Positions 1 to 5,653 of a DNA stretch of 6,462 bases are shown one piece after another. Numbering within the stretch: position 1 is the first letter of the stretch; each line of letters starts with the position of its first letter. Both the position numbers and the translations under genes were made by a program. The stretch is from Pontiellaceae bacterium (GTDB lineage: Bacteria; Verrucomicrobiota; Kiritimatiellia; Kiritimatiellales; Tichowtungiaceae): positions 1 to 6,462 of the forward strand of contig JALOTS010000128.1 in the NCBI GenBank assembly GCA_025457785.1, written 5' to 3'. The notes beneath the pieces are model-generated. The model was not told where the DNA came from and did no database searches. It saw only the letters and a list, made by a program, of their open reading frames with translations.

Positions 1-417
1 ACCTCACTGTCGGCTCTTCCCAGCCTGACCGGCAAAACACCGAATGTTACACGTACGGATGCGGTGCTCGATTTTGCGCGCGCCGACGGAACGCCCTGGG
101 CGGGTCTGCCGTCAACTATGGTGGACACCTATGCATCGCGGCATACCGGAACGATACGGATCGCAAAGGCCGGAACGTATAAGTTCTACCTGAAGTCCGA
201 TGACGGTTCAAAACTGTGGCTGGACGGTCAACAGGTTATTGATAACGACGGGAATCACGAGATGAAGGAAGTTTCCGGATCACGTACGCTGACGGCCGGA
301 AATCATGATATCCGTGTGGAATTCTTTGAGAATCAGGGAACTGCCGGCCTGATCTTCAGATGGGAAGGGCCGGGTATCGCCAAGGAGGTGGTACCGGAAA
401 GCGTGCTCTCTCATTAG
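1..417 (+). CDS. C-terminal part of a PA14-domain protein (5' end outside window)
   Basis: The frame is open from the first base, so this is the end of a longer protein; the GTG at 64 is an internal valine, not a start. The 138 visible residues form most of a PA14 domain. A Leu-Pro/Leu-Thr lead-in (LPSLTGKTP) is followed by a TGTIRI strand, GTYKFYLKSDDGSKLWLDG, the VIDNDGNH turn, a TAGNHDIRVEFFE strand and a closing GLIFRWEGPG. The paired Asp residues of SDDGS and DNDG are typical of the domain. In bacteria PA14 is a beta-barrel that often binds carbohydrate and is attached to glycosidases, sulfatases and other secreted proteins. The domain ends the protein, with only about 15 residues after it. 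The catalytic part, if any, lies upstream, so the overall function is unknown. It is convergent with the GH3 gene, which fits a carbohydrate-use neighbourhood. Confidence 0.85.
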   Translation, partial: TSLSALPSLTGKTPNVTRTDAVLDFARADGTPWAGLPSTMVDTYASRHTGTIRIAKAGTYKFYLKSDDGSKLWLDGQQVIDNDGNHEMKEVSGSRTLTAGNHDIRVEFFENQGTAGLIFRWEGPGIAKEVVPESVLSH

Positions 418-461
418 GCACCGAACAGTCCCTGTTTCTCCCGGATTCAGGGTGACCGGAT

Positions 462-490
462 ATTGCCCGAACGTTCCGCGTTCGGGCAAT
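462..490. terminator. Strong inverted repeat, probable terminator between convergent genes
   Basis: A perfect 12-bp stem (ATTGCCCGAACG and its complement) encloses a 5-nt loop, TTCCG, and can extend about 3 bp with G-U pairs. It begins 45 bp after the PA14 stop. It also lies downstream of the transposase remnant and the GH3 gene on the opposite strand, the right place for a terminator serving both sides. Neither side has a T-tract, so it is not a canonical intrinsic terminator. It could instead stabilise 3' ends or be a repetitive palindromic element. Confidence 0.5.
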
Positions 491-523
491 GTTGTGTCGG
501 CTTCTCTCACCGCTGTTCGCGGG

Positions 524-580
524 CTGAACCGCCTTTTTTCTTCGATTTTCGATCAAAGGTCTGCTCCGCCTTTTTTCTTC
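524..580. repeat. Imperfect direct repeat, two 20-bp copies 37 bp apart
   Basis: Positions 524-543 and 561-580 both read CTGnnCCGCCTTTTTTCTTC, differing only at two adjacent bases; the last 15 bases are identical. The right copy covers the last codons of the transposase remnant and the left copy lies just past its stop codon. This looks like a small local duplication at the decayed end of the element. The 37-bp period is not a multiple of three, so the duplication does not extend the reading frame. Confidence 0.6.
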
Positions 581-762
581 AGCTCTTCGATTCGCGGGGG
601 CGGATGGTCGGGTAAGGTCAGGTTCAGCTGGCGCAATAAGAACTGGAGGTCTTTCTCCGGCTGCGTGTAGCGCGGCAGGATCAGGGTGCGCCCGTCGGTG
701 GTCGGCAGATGCATGTCGATTTTTTCATACTCCGGATTTGATGCAGGCTTGTTCAGAGTTTT
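553..762 (-). pseudogene. Transposase remnant, C-terminal end only (IS4 superfamily, IS1634-like)
   Basis: On the minus strand an open stretch of 69 codons runs from just after an in-frame TGA (763-765) to a TGA at 553-555. It reads NPEYEKIDMHLPTTDGR, then LILPRYTQPEKDLQ, LLRQLNLTLP and PPPRIEELKKKGGADL. From recall of the family, the pattern PTTDGR, RYTxPE, LLxxLxLxLP, PPPRI is the C-terminal tail of a DDE transposase of the IS4 superfamily, closest to IS1634-type proteins. A full transposase would be several hundred residues. Here the DDE catalytic core is absent, and the sequence upstream reaches the GH3 stop codon within 90 bp. No convincing start codon or ribosome site serves it, so it is a dead fragment of an old insertion. 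The family is known from memory, not searched; its being a remnant is firmer than the exact family. Confidence 0.6.
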
Positions 763-850
763 TCATATTTGTTCTGACGAAACCCTCCTGTGCAGTGTTT
801 TGGTTGCGGTTTACGGTGAAGTTCACCCTGAACGGTTTTTCCGCGCCGGG

Positions 851-3244
851 TTATTCCATAACGAAGCTGCCTTTCAGGCGGATTCCGTTCGGATCCGAGG
901 AGGTTCCCACCTTCACTTCAAACCGGCCCGGTTCGACGACCCACTGATTTTCCTGATTCAGCATTTTCAGGTCGCGTTTCGGGGTGAGGGTGAATTGAAC
1001 GGTTTTTGTTTCCCCGGCTTTGAGCGCGACGCGTTCAAAGCCGCGCAGTACCTGCTCAAACGGCGTGACTGACGCAACAGCGTCCGTGATGTACAGCTGC
1101 ACCACTTCATCGCCGTCGCAGGTTCCGGTGTTTTTGATCCGGCAGGTGACGGTGACGGGATCGTTTGCCGTAGGTTTTTCCGGTGAGATGTTCAGGTCAG
1201 AGTATTCGAACGTCGTATAGCTCAGTCCGAAGCCGAACGGGTAGAGCGGGTCAATCACGCGGGTGCTTCCCCAGCCGTTCACGTCGTTTTTGCCGCTTTG
1301 TCCGGCCCATGCGCCGTTGCGGTGCGGTACCGCCAGCGGAAGCTGGCCGACCGTTCGCGGGAAGGTGATCGGCAGTTTTCCGCCGGGATTGATTTCGCCG
1401 AACAGGGCTTCGGCGACGGCGACTCCGGTTTTTTCGCCGCCGTGCCAGCAAACCAGGATGCCCGGCACGTTTTGATCGATCCAGTTAATCGCCGCTGACC
1501 GTCCGATCATCAAAACAACGATGACCGGTTTGCCGGTTTTAACCAGTTCCTGCACCAGCAGTTCCTGATGACCCGGCAGACGCAGGTCAGTCCGTGAATG
1601 GGATTCTCCAACGGTTCTGCCGTTATCGCCTACAACGGCGACAATAACATCGGCCTGCTTCGCTTTCGCGACGGCATCGTCCAGCATCTTCTGTTCCGCG
1701 TCGTTGGGCGGTTCCGGAAGAACATCGGATTTCGGGAAGCGGGCATCGGCGAAATCCGCGCCCTGAGAATAAAGGACATCGATCCGGTTTTCCGCGAGCG
1801 CTTTGATTCCCGTCAGCGGAGTGATGACATCCGACAGAGCAGGGCCGTAGCGGCAGATCATCGGTTCGATATCGTCTGCGCCCGGGCCGGCAACCAGAAT
1901 GGTTTTAATTTTTTTGCGATCCAGCGGCAGCACATTGTCCCTGTTTTTCAGCAGAACGATGGATTTACGGGCGGCCTCCCGTGTAACGGCTTCGCTCGCT
2001 TCCGTGTGAATTTTTTCCGGCGCTTTCTGCGCATCGACAAACGGATGGTCGAACAGCCCCAGCTCAAACTTGACGCGCAGAACATCCGCCACGCGGGAGT
2101 TGATGGTTTCTTCGCTGATTTTCTCCTTTTTAATTGCCATCCGAAGCGGCAGGACAAAGTCCTCCATCTCTTTGAAATTGGTCCGGACATTTAATCCGGC
2201 ATTCACCGCCAGCGCTATCGCATCTTCCCATGTCTCTGCAACTTTGTGCTGCTCAAACAGGCGTGACACCGCGCCGCTGTCCGACACGACATAACCTTTG
2301 AACCCGTATTCTTTACGCAGCAGTTCCGTTAGGAAGTAATGACTCCCTGTCACCGGAATCCCGTCGTAAGTGTTGTAGGAACTCATTGTGCCTTTCGGCG
2401 AGGCTTCCATGAACACCTTGCGGAACGGTTCCAGCAGGATTTCCTGCATATCACGGAAAGGAATCTGCGGGTCGGTGCGGCATTGCGCGTCGCGCCCGCC
2501 GTGCGGGGCGCTGTACGCGGCAAAATGTTTTACGGTGGAGCCGACACCTTGAGATTGCAGACCGAGCACCTGAGCCTTGCCCATTTCGCCGACCAGAAAG
2601 GGCGATTCTCCGTAGCATTCGATGGTGCGTCCCCAGCGGGGGTCGCGGACGGTATCGAGAATCGGCGAATAGATGTTACTATAGCCCAGCGCTTTGGCTT
2701 CTTTGCCGGTGATTTCTCCGATGCGGCGCACCAGATCAAGATCCCATGTCGCGCCGACACCCAACTGGCAGGGGAAATTGCAGGCATACGGATGGCATAC
2801 GCCCCGAATGCCCTCATTTGAAAAATCAACCGGAATTCCGAGCCGTGTATTTTCAATAAACCAGCGCTGGACTTCGTTGATGAGTTCGCCGTGTTTCACG
2901 AAATCAATGAATTCATCCTTGTTTTTTACGCCGTTGGCGTGTTCATCGATATTGGCGGCACCGTCCTTCCAGACCCGGGATTTCCATTCCTCCGCCGGGC
3001 GTGCCGTTTTGAGCACCCGGCTGAACCCGTAGATCGTCGCCATCTGGCAGGTTTTTTCATCCAGGGTCATGCGTGCCAGCAGATCGTTTATCCGGTCATC
3101 GACAGACCGATTCGAATCCTCATACGGGTCAAGCATTCCGTTCTTGTTCAGATCGATCCAACCGCCGTGATAAATTGTTTCTCCGCCTGCGGCTGCACAG
3201 GCGATAAATAAGCTGACGATTTGACATCCGGTTTCTTTCCGCAT
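851..3244 (-). CDS. Exported glycoside hydrolase family 3 enzyme (beta-glucosidase or beta-xylosidase type)
   Basis: This 797-residue protein has the full GH3 layout: N-terminal TIM-barrel (about 45-400), alpha/beta sandwich (about 425-640) and C-terminal fibronectin III-like domain (about 680-790). The nucleophile is probably Asp322 in GYVVSDSGAV. Other family signatures are NEGIRG (143-148), DPRWGR (201-206), VKHFAAYS with Lys239-His240, and GESHSRTDLRLPGHQ, where Glu547 is the likely acid/base. Such enzymes release glucose or xylose from the non-reducing ends of beta-linked oligosaccharides; the substrate cannot be read from sequence. The N-terminus (MRK, then QIVSLFIACAAAGG) is a short signal peptide. 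FIAC at 13-16 also resembles an imperfect lipobox, so a lipoprotein is possible. Residues 31-42 (DLNKNGMLDPYE) match an EF-hand-type calcium loop. The ATG is supported by GGAGG six bases upstream. Length is normal and no frame break is seen. It appears monocistronic. Confidence 0.95.
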   Translation of the reverse strand: MRKETGCQIVSLFIACAAAGGETIYHGGWIDLNKNGMLDPYEDSNRSVDDRINDLLARMTLDEKTCQMATIYGFSRVLKTARPAEEWKSRVWKDGAANIDEHANGVKNKDEFIDFVKHGELINEVQRWFIENTRLGIPVDFSNEGIRGVCHPYACNFPCQLGVGATWDLDLVRRIGEITGKEAKALGYSNIYSPILDTVRDPRWGRTIECYGESPFLVGEMGKAQVLGLQSQGVGSTVKHFAAYSAPHGGRDAQCRTDPQIPFRDMQEILLEPFRKVFMEASPKGTMSSYNTYDGIPVTGSHYFLTELLRKEYGFKGYVVSDSGAVSRLFEQHKVAETWEDAIALAVNAGLNVRTNFKEMEDFVLPLRMAIKKEKISEETINSRVADVLRVKFELGLFDHPFVDAQKAPEKIHTEASEAVTREAARKSIVLLKNRDNVLPLDRKKIKTILVAGPGADDIEPMICRYGPALSDVITPLTGIKALAENRIDVLYSQGADFADARFPKSDVLPEPPNDAEQKMLDDAVAKAKQADVIVAVVGDNGRTVGESHSRTDLRLPGHQELLVQELVKTGKPVIVVLMIGRSAAINWIDQNVPGILVCWHGGEKTGVAVAEALFGEINPGGKLPITFPRTVGQLPLAVPHRNGAWAGQSGKNDVNGWGSTRVIDPLYPFGFGLSYTTFEYSDLNISPEKPTANDPVTVTCRIKNTGTCDGDEVVQLYITDAVASVTPFEQVLRGFERVALKAGETKTVQFTLTPKRDLKMLNQENQWVVEPGRFEVKVGTSSDPNGIRLKGSFVME

Positions 3245-3250
3245 AAGAGG

Positions 3251-3300
3251 CCTCCGCGTTTATTTTGACTTGAATATACAAACAATGCCCGGCGCGGCAA
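3251..3300 (-). promoter_or_regulatory. Probable promoter and ribosome binding site of the GH3 gene
   Basis: On the minus strand, TTGCCG (3295-3300) is separated by 16 bp from TATATT (3273-3278), matching sigma70 -35 and -10 hexamers at 4/6 and 5/6. A start site near 3266 would leave a leader of about 20 nt. The ribosome site GGAGG is at 3251-3255, six bases before the ATG. The ribosome site is firm; the promoter is a reading of weak hexamers. Confidence 0.4.
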
Positions 3301-3347
3301 AGCCGCAACCAAAAAAGATTTTTTTCCGGGCGCAAAGTTCGCAGAGA
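3294..3347. repeat. Possible dispersed CGCAAAG-type repeat with a small hairpin
   Basis: A perfect 5-bp hairpin (GCGGC-AAA-GCCGC, 3294-3306) is followed by A6-G-A-T7 (3311-3325) and then CGCAAAGTTCGCAGAGA (3331-3347). Runs of the form CGCAAAGnnCGCAnAG recur as dispersed intergenic repeats in several bacterial genomes, from memory. Only one copy is visible here, so repetitiveness is not shown. It overlaps the proposed GH3 -35 box. Confidence 0.25.
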
Positions 3348-3549
3348 GATTTGATCCGTTTAAAAAATCCGGCTGTTCATCCGGTTGAAAGGAGGGGCAT
3401 AGCGGAGACTGTTGAGGGGAATGTTTTCCCGGCGCTTGTGTATGCGGTATTTCTGCAAACCGGTCTGCCTCACGAAATTCCCGCATGCGGGATTTTCAGC
3501 AGGAAAGGGCAGGCGGTGCAGCCGGGTTTGTTTTCTTTGGAATAAAAAA
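3301..3549. other. Intergenic stretch with no convincing gene
   Basis: This is most of the 350-bp gap between the GH3 start and the next gene's stop. Short open frames exist on both strands, for example + 3412-3609, but they encode low-complexity Cys/Arg-rich sequence with no recognisable domain. The + frame also runs through the intrinsic terminator of the minus-strand gene. It contains the possible repeat at its left end and a palindrome at 3479-3492. Confidence 0.6.
3475..3496. repeat. Palindrome with A/T flanks
   Basis: Positions 3479-3492 are a perfect 14-bp palindrome (TCCCGCATGCGGGA). Beyond one T-T mismatch the symmetry continues as AAA on the left and TTT on the right. As RNA it folds into a short GC-rich hairpin ending in UUUU, a weak terminator or backup terminator. 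As DNA it could be a dimeric protein site. No gene on the + strand obviously needs it. Confidence 0.4.
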
Positions 3550-3569
3550 CCCTCTCCCGGAGGAGAGGG
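3544..3569 (-). terminator. Intrinsic terminator of the small Cys-rich protein gene
   Basis: On the minus strand a perfect 8-bp GC-rich stem (CCCTCTCC with GGAGAGGG, 3550-3557 and 3562-3569) closes a 4-nt loop and is followed directly by six T (3544-3549). It begins 28 bp after the stop codon at 3598. Stem, loop and U-tract all fit a Rho-independent terminator acting only on the minus strand. Confidence 0.9.
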
Positions 3570-3597
3570 CGGAGCGGAGGCGGGGCAACATATCTGT

Positions 3598-3891
3598 TTA
3601 TTTCGGTAACGTGCAGACACCGCCGGCGCATTCGGGCTTTTTCACCTCTTTTTTCGTTTCGCAGGCAGCTTTTTTACCTTCACAGCATGCCGGCTGATTG
3701 GTTGTGCATGCCGCTTTTTCCGCCTCTGTCTTTGTACATGCCGCCTGATTTTCGGTGCTGGCAGGGCAGGTTTTTTTCACGGGACAGGTTTTTTCTGCAG
3801 GTGCGGTTGCTGCAGGGGCTGGGGCATTGGTCGCGGCATACGTTGAGGCTGTCAGCGCAAACGCTGTTATCGCTATCACTGTTTTTCGCAT
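3598..3891 (-). CDS. Small exported Cys/Lys/Ala-rich protein of unknown function
   Basis: The 97-residue product starts with a clear signal peptide, MRKTVIAITAFALTASTYA, probably cut after Ala19. An Ala/Pro-rich linker (20-33) follows. The rest has nine Cys (36, 42, 52, 62, 69, 70, 77, 88, 93) spaced among Lys, Ala, Thr and Glu, with loosely repeated CPxxKTCP and AAC units. The frame stays open to an ATG at 3948, but that ATG lies inside the -35 box. The start at 3891 has AAAGGA six bases upstream and is the better choice. The gene has its own promoter and terminator, so it is a single-gene unit, divergent from mraZ. The Cys-rich tail could bind metal or form disulfides in the periplasm; neither is shown and no family is recognised. 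The low-complexity composition makes homology searches difficult. Confidence 0.8.
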   Translation of the reverse strand: MRKTVIAITAFALTASTYAATNAPAPAATAPAEKTCPVKKTCPASTENQAACTKTEAEKAACTTNQPACCEGKKAACETKKEVKKPECAGGVCTLPK

Positions 3892-3919
3892 AAGGAATCC
3901 TTTCTTTTTATCCGTCTGG

Positions 3920-3948
3920 AGAATAGCTGATCTGTTCACTTCCGTCAA
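3920..3948 (-). promoter_or_regulatory. Sigma70-type promoter of the small Cys-rich protein gene
   Basis: On the minus strand TTGACG (3943-3948, 5/6 to consensus) is followed by exactly 17 bp and TATTCT (3920-3925). Transcription should begin near 3913, leaving about 20 nt of leader with the AAAGGA ribosome site before the ATG at 3891. This is the best-formed promoter in the window and rules out the upstream ATG at 3948. Confidence 0.75.
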
Positions 3949-3997
3949 CTATATGTGAGTGATTTTATTTTGATTCAAAAAAACATGAATAAATTAT

Positions 3998-4027
3998 TTG
4001 ACGAGTGGTGGGGTATAGTGGCATAAA
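3998..4027 (+). promoter_or_regulatory. Probable dcw/mraZ promoter
   Basis: TTGACG (3998-4003, 5/6) is followed by 18 bp and CATAAA (4022-4027, 4/6). An A/T-rich run (about 3961-3998) precedes it and could serve as an UP element. The start would fall near 4034, about 20 nt before the mraZ ATG. TATAGT (4014-4019) is a better -10 by itself, but nothing like a -35 lies at the right distance. The hexamers overlap the TGG array described separately. Confidence 0.5.
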
Positions 4028-4051
4028 GTGGAGCCACTAAGGGCAAGGTGG
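4007..4051 (+). promoter_or_regulatory. Candidate MraZ operator: TGG boxes at 10-bp period
   Basis: The unit (A/G)GTGG begins at 4007, 4017, 4027 and 4047, exactly 10 bp apart with one degenerate position at 4037. A further AGTGG at 4004-4008 is out of phase. MraZ is known to bind direct repeats one helical turn apart in its own promoter: TGGGN boxes with 5-bp spacers in E. coli and AAAGTGK-N3 boxes in Mycoplasma. ATAGTGG (4015-4021) and AAAGTGG (4025-4031) match the latter closely. The boxes cover the spacer and -10 of the proposed promoter, which suits repression. The last box overlaps the mraZ ribosome site. Confidence 0.7.
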
Positions 4052-4054
4052 AGT

Positions 4055-4513
4055 ATGAACACACTAGAATCAATGGTAGAAGAGCTGTTTGTCGGGTCGT
4101 TTCATCATTCGCTGGATCCAAAACGCAGAATGATAATTCCGTCCGATTGGCGCGCCATGATGGGTGGAACGTCCCGCTTGTATGTGTTTCCTCATCCCGA
4201 CCGGAAGTGCCTTTATCTTTACACGCTGGCGGAAATGAACCGCCGGTTGCGGCAGTTGCGCGGAGCGGGTTCTGCGGATGCCCAGGACGAGCAGGCGATC
4301 CGTGCGATGACCGCTTCAGCGGATGCACTGACAGTGGATGCTCAGGGGCGTGTGCGGATTAAAGATGAATTGCTGGCTCATGCGGAGGTGAAGAGCAAGG
4401 TGGTTCTGGTCGGTACGCTGACTCGCATTGAGCTCTGGAGTGAAGAGAATTTTGATATGGCTCTTCCCGCTGTTTCGGCTTTGGCCGAGACGGCTTTTTA
4501 CGGGGGTTATTAA
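4055..4513 (+). CDS. mraZ: Transcriptional regulator MraZ
   Basis: MraZ is a DNA-binding protein of the AbrB-like fold, usually the first gene of the dcw cluster, which it regulates. The 152-residue product has normal length and the two expected half-repeats. The first is FVGSFHHSLDPKRRMIIPSDWR (12-33) and the second is LTVDAQGRVRIKDELL (92-107), followed by VVLVGTLTRIELWSEENF. The family's DxKGR motif reads DPKRR in the first repeat (Arg24 in place of Gly) and DAQGR in the second. The frame opens from a GTG at 4028, but the ATG at 4055 has AAGG six bases upstream and gives the usual N-terminus. GTG would place the start inside the promoter and operator. It is followed after 15 bp by a small ORF and then rsmH, so it is probably co-transcribed and self-regulated through the TGG array. 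Confidence 0.95.
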   Translation: MNTLESMVEELFVGSFHHSLDPKRRMIIPSDWRAMMGGTSRLYVFPHPDRKCLYLYTLAEMNRRLRQLRGAGSADAQDEQAIRAMTASADALTVDAQGRVRIKDELLAHAEVKSKVVLVGTLTRIELWSEENFDMALPAVSALAETAFYGGY

Positions 4514-4528
4514 AAGGAGAAACGGACA

Positions 4529-4717
4529 ATGAGTATTACTTGTTTTGTTAAACAGATGTATTTTTTCAGATCCATCGGGATGAAGCGACGGAGAAAAGAG
4601 TTCAATTTTTACAGAACAGAGAATCGCAATCAGCAGCCGTTGATAGGGTCTGAGCACCAAAGATCCAGTTATGCGGTTGCCAGTTCCTGCCGGGCGATTC
4701 AATGGGAATCAATGTAA
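4529..4717 (+). CDS. Small ORF between mraZ and rsmH, unknown (62 residues)
   Basis: I do not recognise this product. The ATG has a good ribosome site (AAAAGGAG, nine bases upstream) and begins 15 bp after the mraZ stop. Its stop lies 6 bp before the rsmH ATG, so it fills the gap like an operon gene. The protein is basic, with MKRRRK at 18-23, a polar Asn/Gln/Ser-rich remainder, three Cys, and no signal peptide or clear membrane segment. The stretch is visibly more A/T-rich than its neighbours. Since rsmH has no strong ribosome site of its own, translating this ORF may deliver ribosomes to rsmH by coupling; that is inference. It may be a real small protein, a leader-type coupling ORF, or a chance frame in a spacer. 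Confidence 0.45.
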   Translation: MSITCFVKQMYFFRSIGMKRRRKEFNFYRTENRNQQPLIGSEHQRSSYAVASSCRAIQWESM

Positions 4718-4723
4718 GATTTT

Positions 4724-5653
4724 ATGCATGTGCCTGTGCTGCTGAACGAAACACTGAATCTGCTGGTGACGGACCCGGCGGGAATCTATGTCGATGGCAC
4801 ACTGGGTCGCGGCGGACATGCAGCGGAGATTTTGAAGCGGCTTTCGCCGGAGGGACGGCTGATCGGGCTGGACCGGGATGCGGAGGCGATTGAGCAGACG
4901 GAAAAGATTTTAAAACCCTTCGGGGCGCGGGCGGTACGGATTCAAGGAAATTTTTCAGATATGAAAGCGCTTTGCAGACAGGTCGGTGTGACGGAGGCGG
5001 ACGGGGTGCTCCTCGATCTCGGCGTCAGTTCACCGCAACTGGATGTTGCGGAGCGCGGGTTCAGTTTTGCAAAGGACGGGCCGCTGGATATGCGGATGGA
5101 TCGGACACAGGGACGCTCTGCCGCCGATTGGGTGAATGAGGAGGATGAAGAAACGCTGGCCGATCTGATTTACCGTTTTGGGGAAGACCGCGACTCCCGC
5201 CGCATTGCCCGGGCGATTGTGCTGGAACGGCAGAAGGGGCGGATTGAGCGGACGGTCAAACTGGCGGAAATCGTCGAAAGAGCCAAAGGCGGCCGGCGAG
5301 GGCCGACTCATCCGGCAACGCAGACGTTTCAGGCGCTTCGTATCGCCGTGAATGACGAGATGGGAAGTCTGGTTTCGGGACTTGAGGCGGGGCTTGGATT
5401 GTTGCGCGGCGGCGGACGGATGACGGTGATTACTTTCCACAGTTTGGAAGATCGTCCCGTAAAGGAATTTTTCAAACGCCATACGGTGAAGCGGGAGTCG
5501 CTTCAGCAGGGCGGGGAGCGGCTGGTTGTGGATGAGCCGGCGGTACGGATGTTGACGAAAAAGCCGCTGACGGCCTCGAAACAGGAAATGATGAATAATC
5601 CGCGTTCGCGTTCAGCCAGACTGCGAGCGGCGGAAAAGGAAAAGGTAGCATGA
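4724..5653 (+). CDS. rsmH: 16S rRNA (cytosine(1402)-N(4))-methyltransferase RsmH
   Basis: RsmH (MraW) uses S-adenosylmethionine to methylate N4 of C1402 in the 16S rRNA decoding centre. The 309-residue length is normal. Family motifs appear in order: HVPVLLNETL at the N-terminus, the SAM-binding YVDGTLGRGGH (22-32), GLDRD (48-52), GNFSDM (75-80), DGVLLDLGVSSPQLD (93-107), RGFSF with DGPLDMRMD (111-126), RFGEDRDSRRIARAIV (151-166), HPATQTFQALRIAVNDE (196-212), ITFHSLEDRPVK (236-247) and the C-terminal NPRSRSARLR. All core motifs are intact. The ATG gives the usual start one residue before HVPVLL. Only weak purine sequence (TAAGA) precedes it, which suggests coupling to the preceding small ORF. 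Its TGA overlaps the ATG of the ftsL-like gene (ATGA at 5650-5653). Confidence 0.97.
   Translation: MHVPVLLNETLNLLVTDPAGIYVDGTLGRGGHAAEILKRLSPEGRLIGLDRDAEAIEQTEKILKPFGARAVRIQGNFSDMKALCRQVGVTEADGVLLDLGVSSPQLDVAERGFSFAKDGPLDMRMDRTQGRSAADWVNEEDEETLADLIYRFGEDRDSRRIARAIVLERQKGRIERTVKLAEIVERAKGGRRGPTHPATQTFQALRIAVNDEMGSLVSGLEAGLGLLRGGGRMTVITFHSLEDRPVKEFFKRHTVKRESLQQGGERLVVDEPAVRMLTKKPLTASKQEMMNNPRSRSARLRAAEKEKVA

Noticed and set aside
686..1072. 128-codon + strand frame across the GH3 3' end
   Set aside because: It overlaps both the GH3 C-terminal domain and the transposase remnant in antisense, and has no recognisable features.
1598..2194. 198-codon open frame on the + strand
   Set aside because: It is antisense to the intact GH3 gene, whose motifs run through this interval; the translation has no recognisable domain and looks like a complement of GC-rich coding sequence.
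2339..2821. 160-codon open frame on the + strand
   Set aside because: Antisense to the GH3 barrel domain, with no family features or ribosome site.
3412..3609. Possible small + strand gene in the gap between GH3 and the Cys-rich gene
   Set aside because: There is GAGGGG next to the ATG, but the product is low-complexity Cys/Arg-rich, has no domain, and its frame runs through the opposing terminator hairpin.
3889..3948. Longer N-terminus for the Cys-rich protein, from the ATG at 3948
   Set aside because: That ATG lies in the -35 box, and the extension would hide a good signal peptide behind 19 polar residues.
4014..4019. TATAGT as the mraZ -10 box
   Set aside because: The only good -35 (TTGACG, 3998-4003) is just 10 bp away, too close, and the sequence 16-18 bp upstream is not -35-like.
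4028..4054. GTG start for mraZ at 4028
   Set aside because: It lies within the promoter and TGG array and lacks a ribosome site, while the ATG at 4055 has AAGG at good spacing and gives the family-typical N-terminus.
4316..4702. 128-codon minus-strand frame across the end of mraZ and the gap to rsmH
   Set aside because: Its C-terminal half is antisense to conserved mraZ sequence and no promoter or ribosome site supports it; the + strand small ORF has the better signals.
5030..5482. 150-codon minus-strand frame inside rsmH
   Set aside because: Pure antisense of conserved RsmH motifs.
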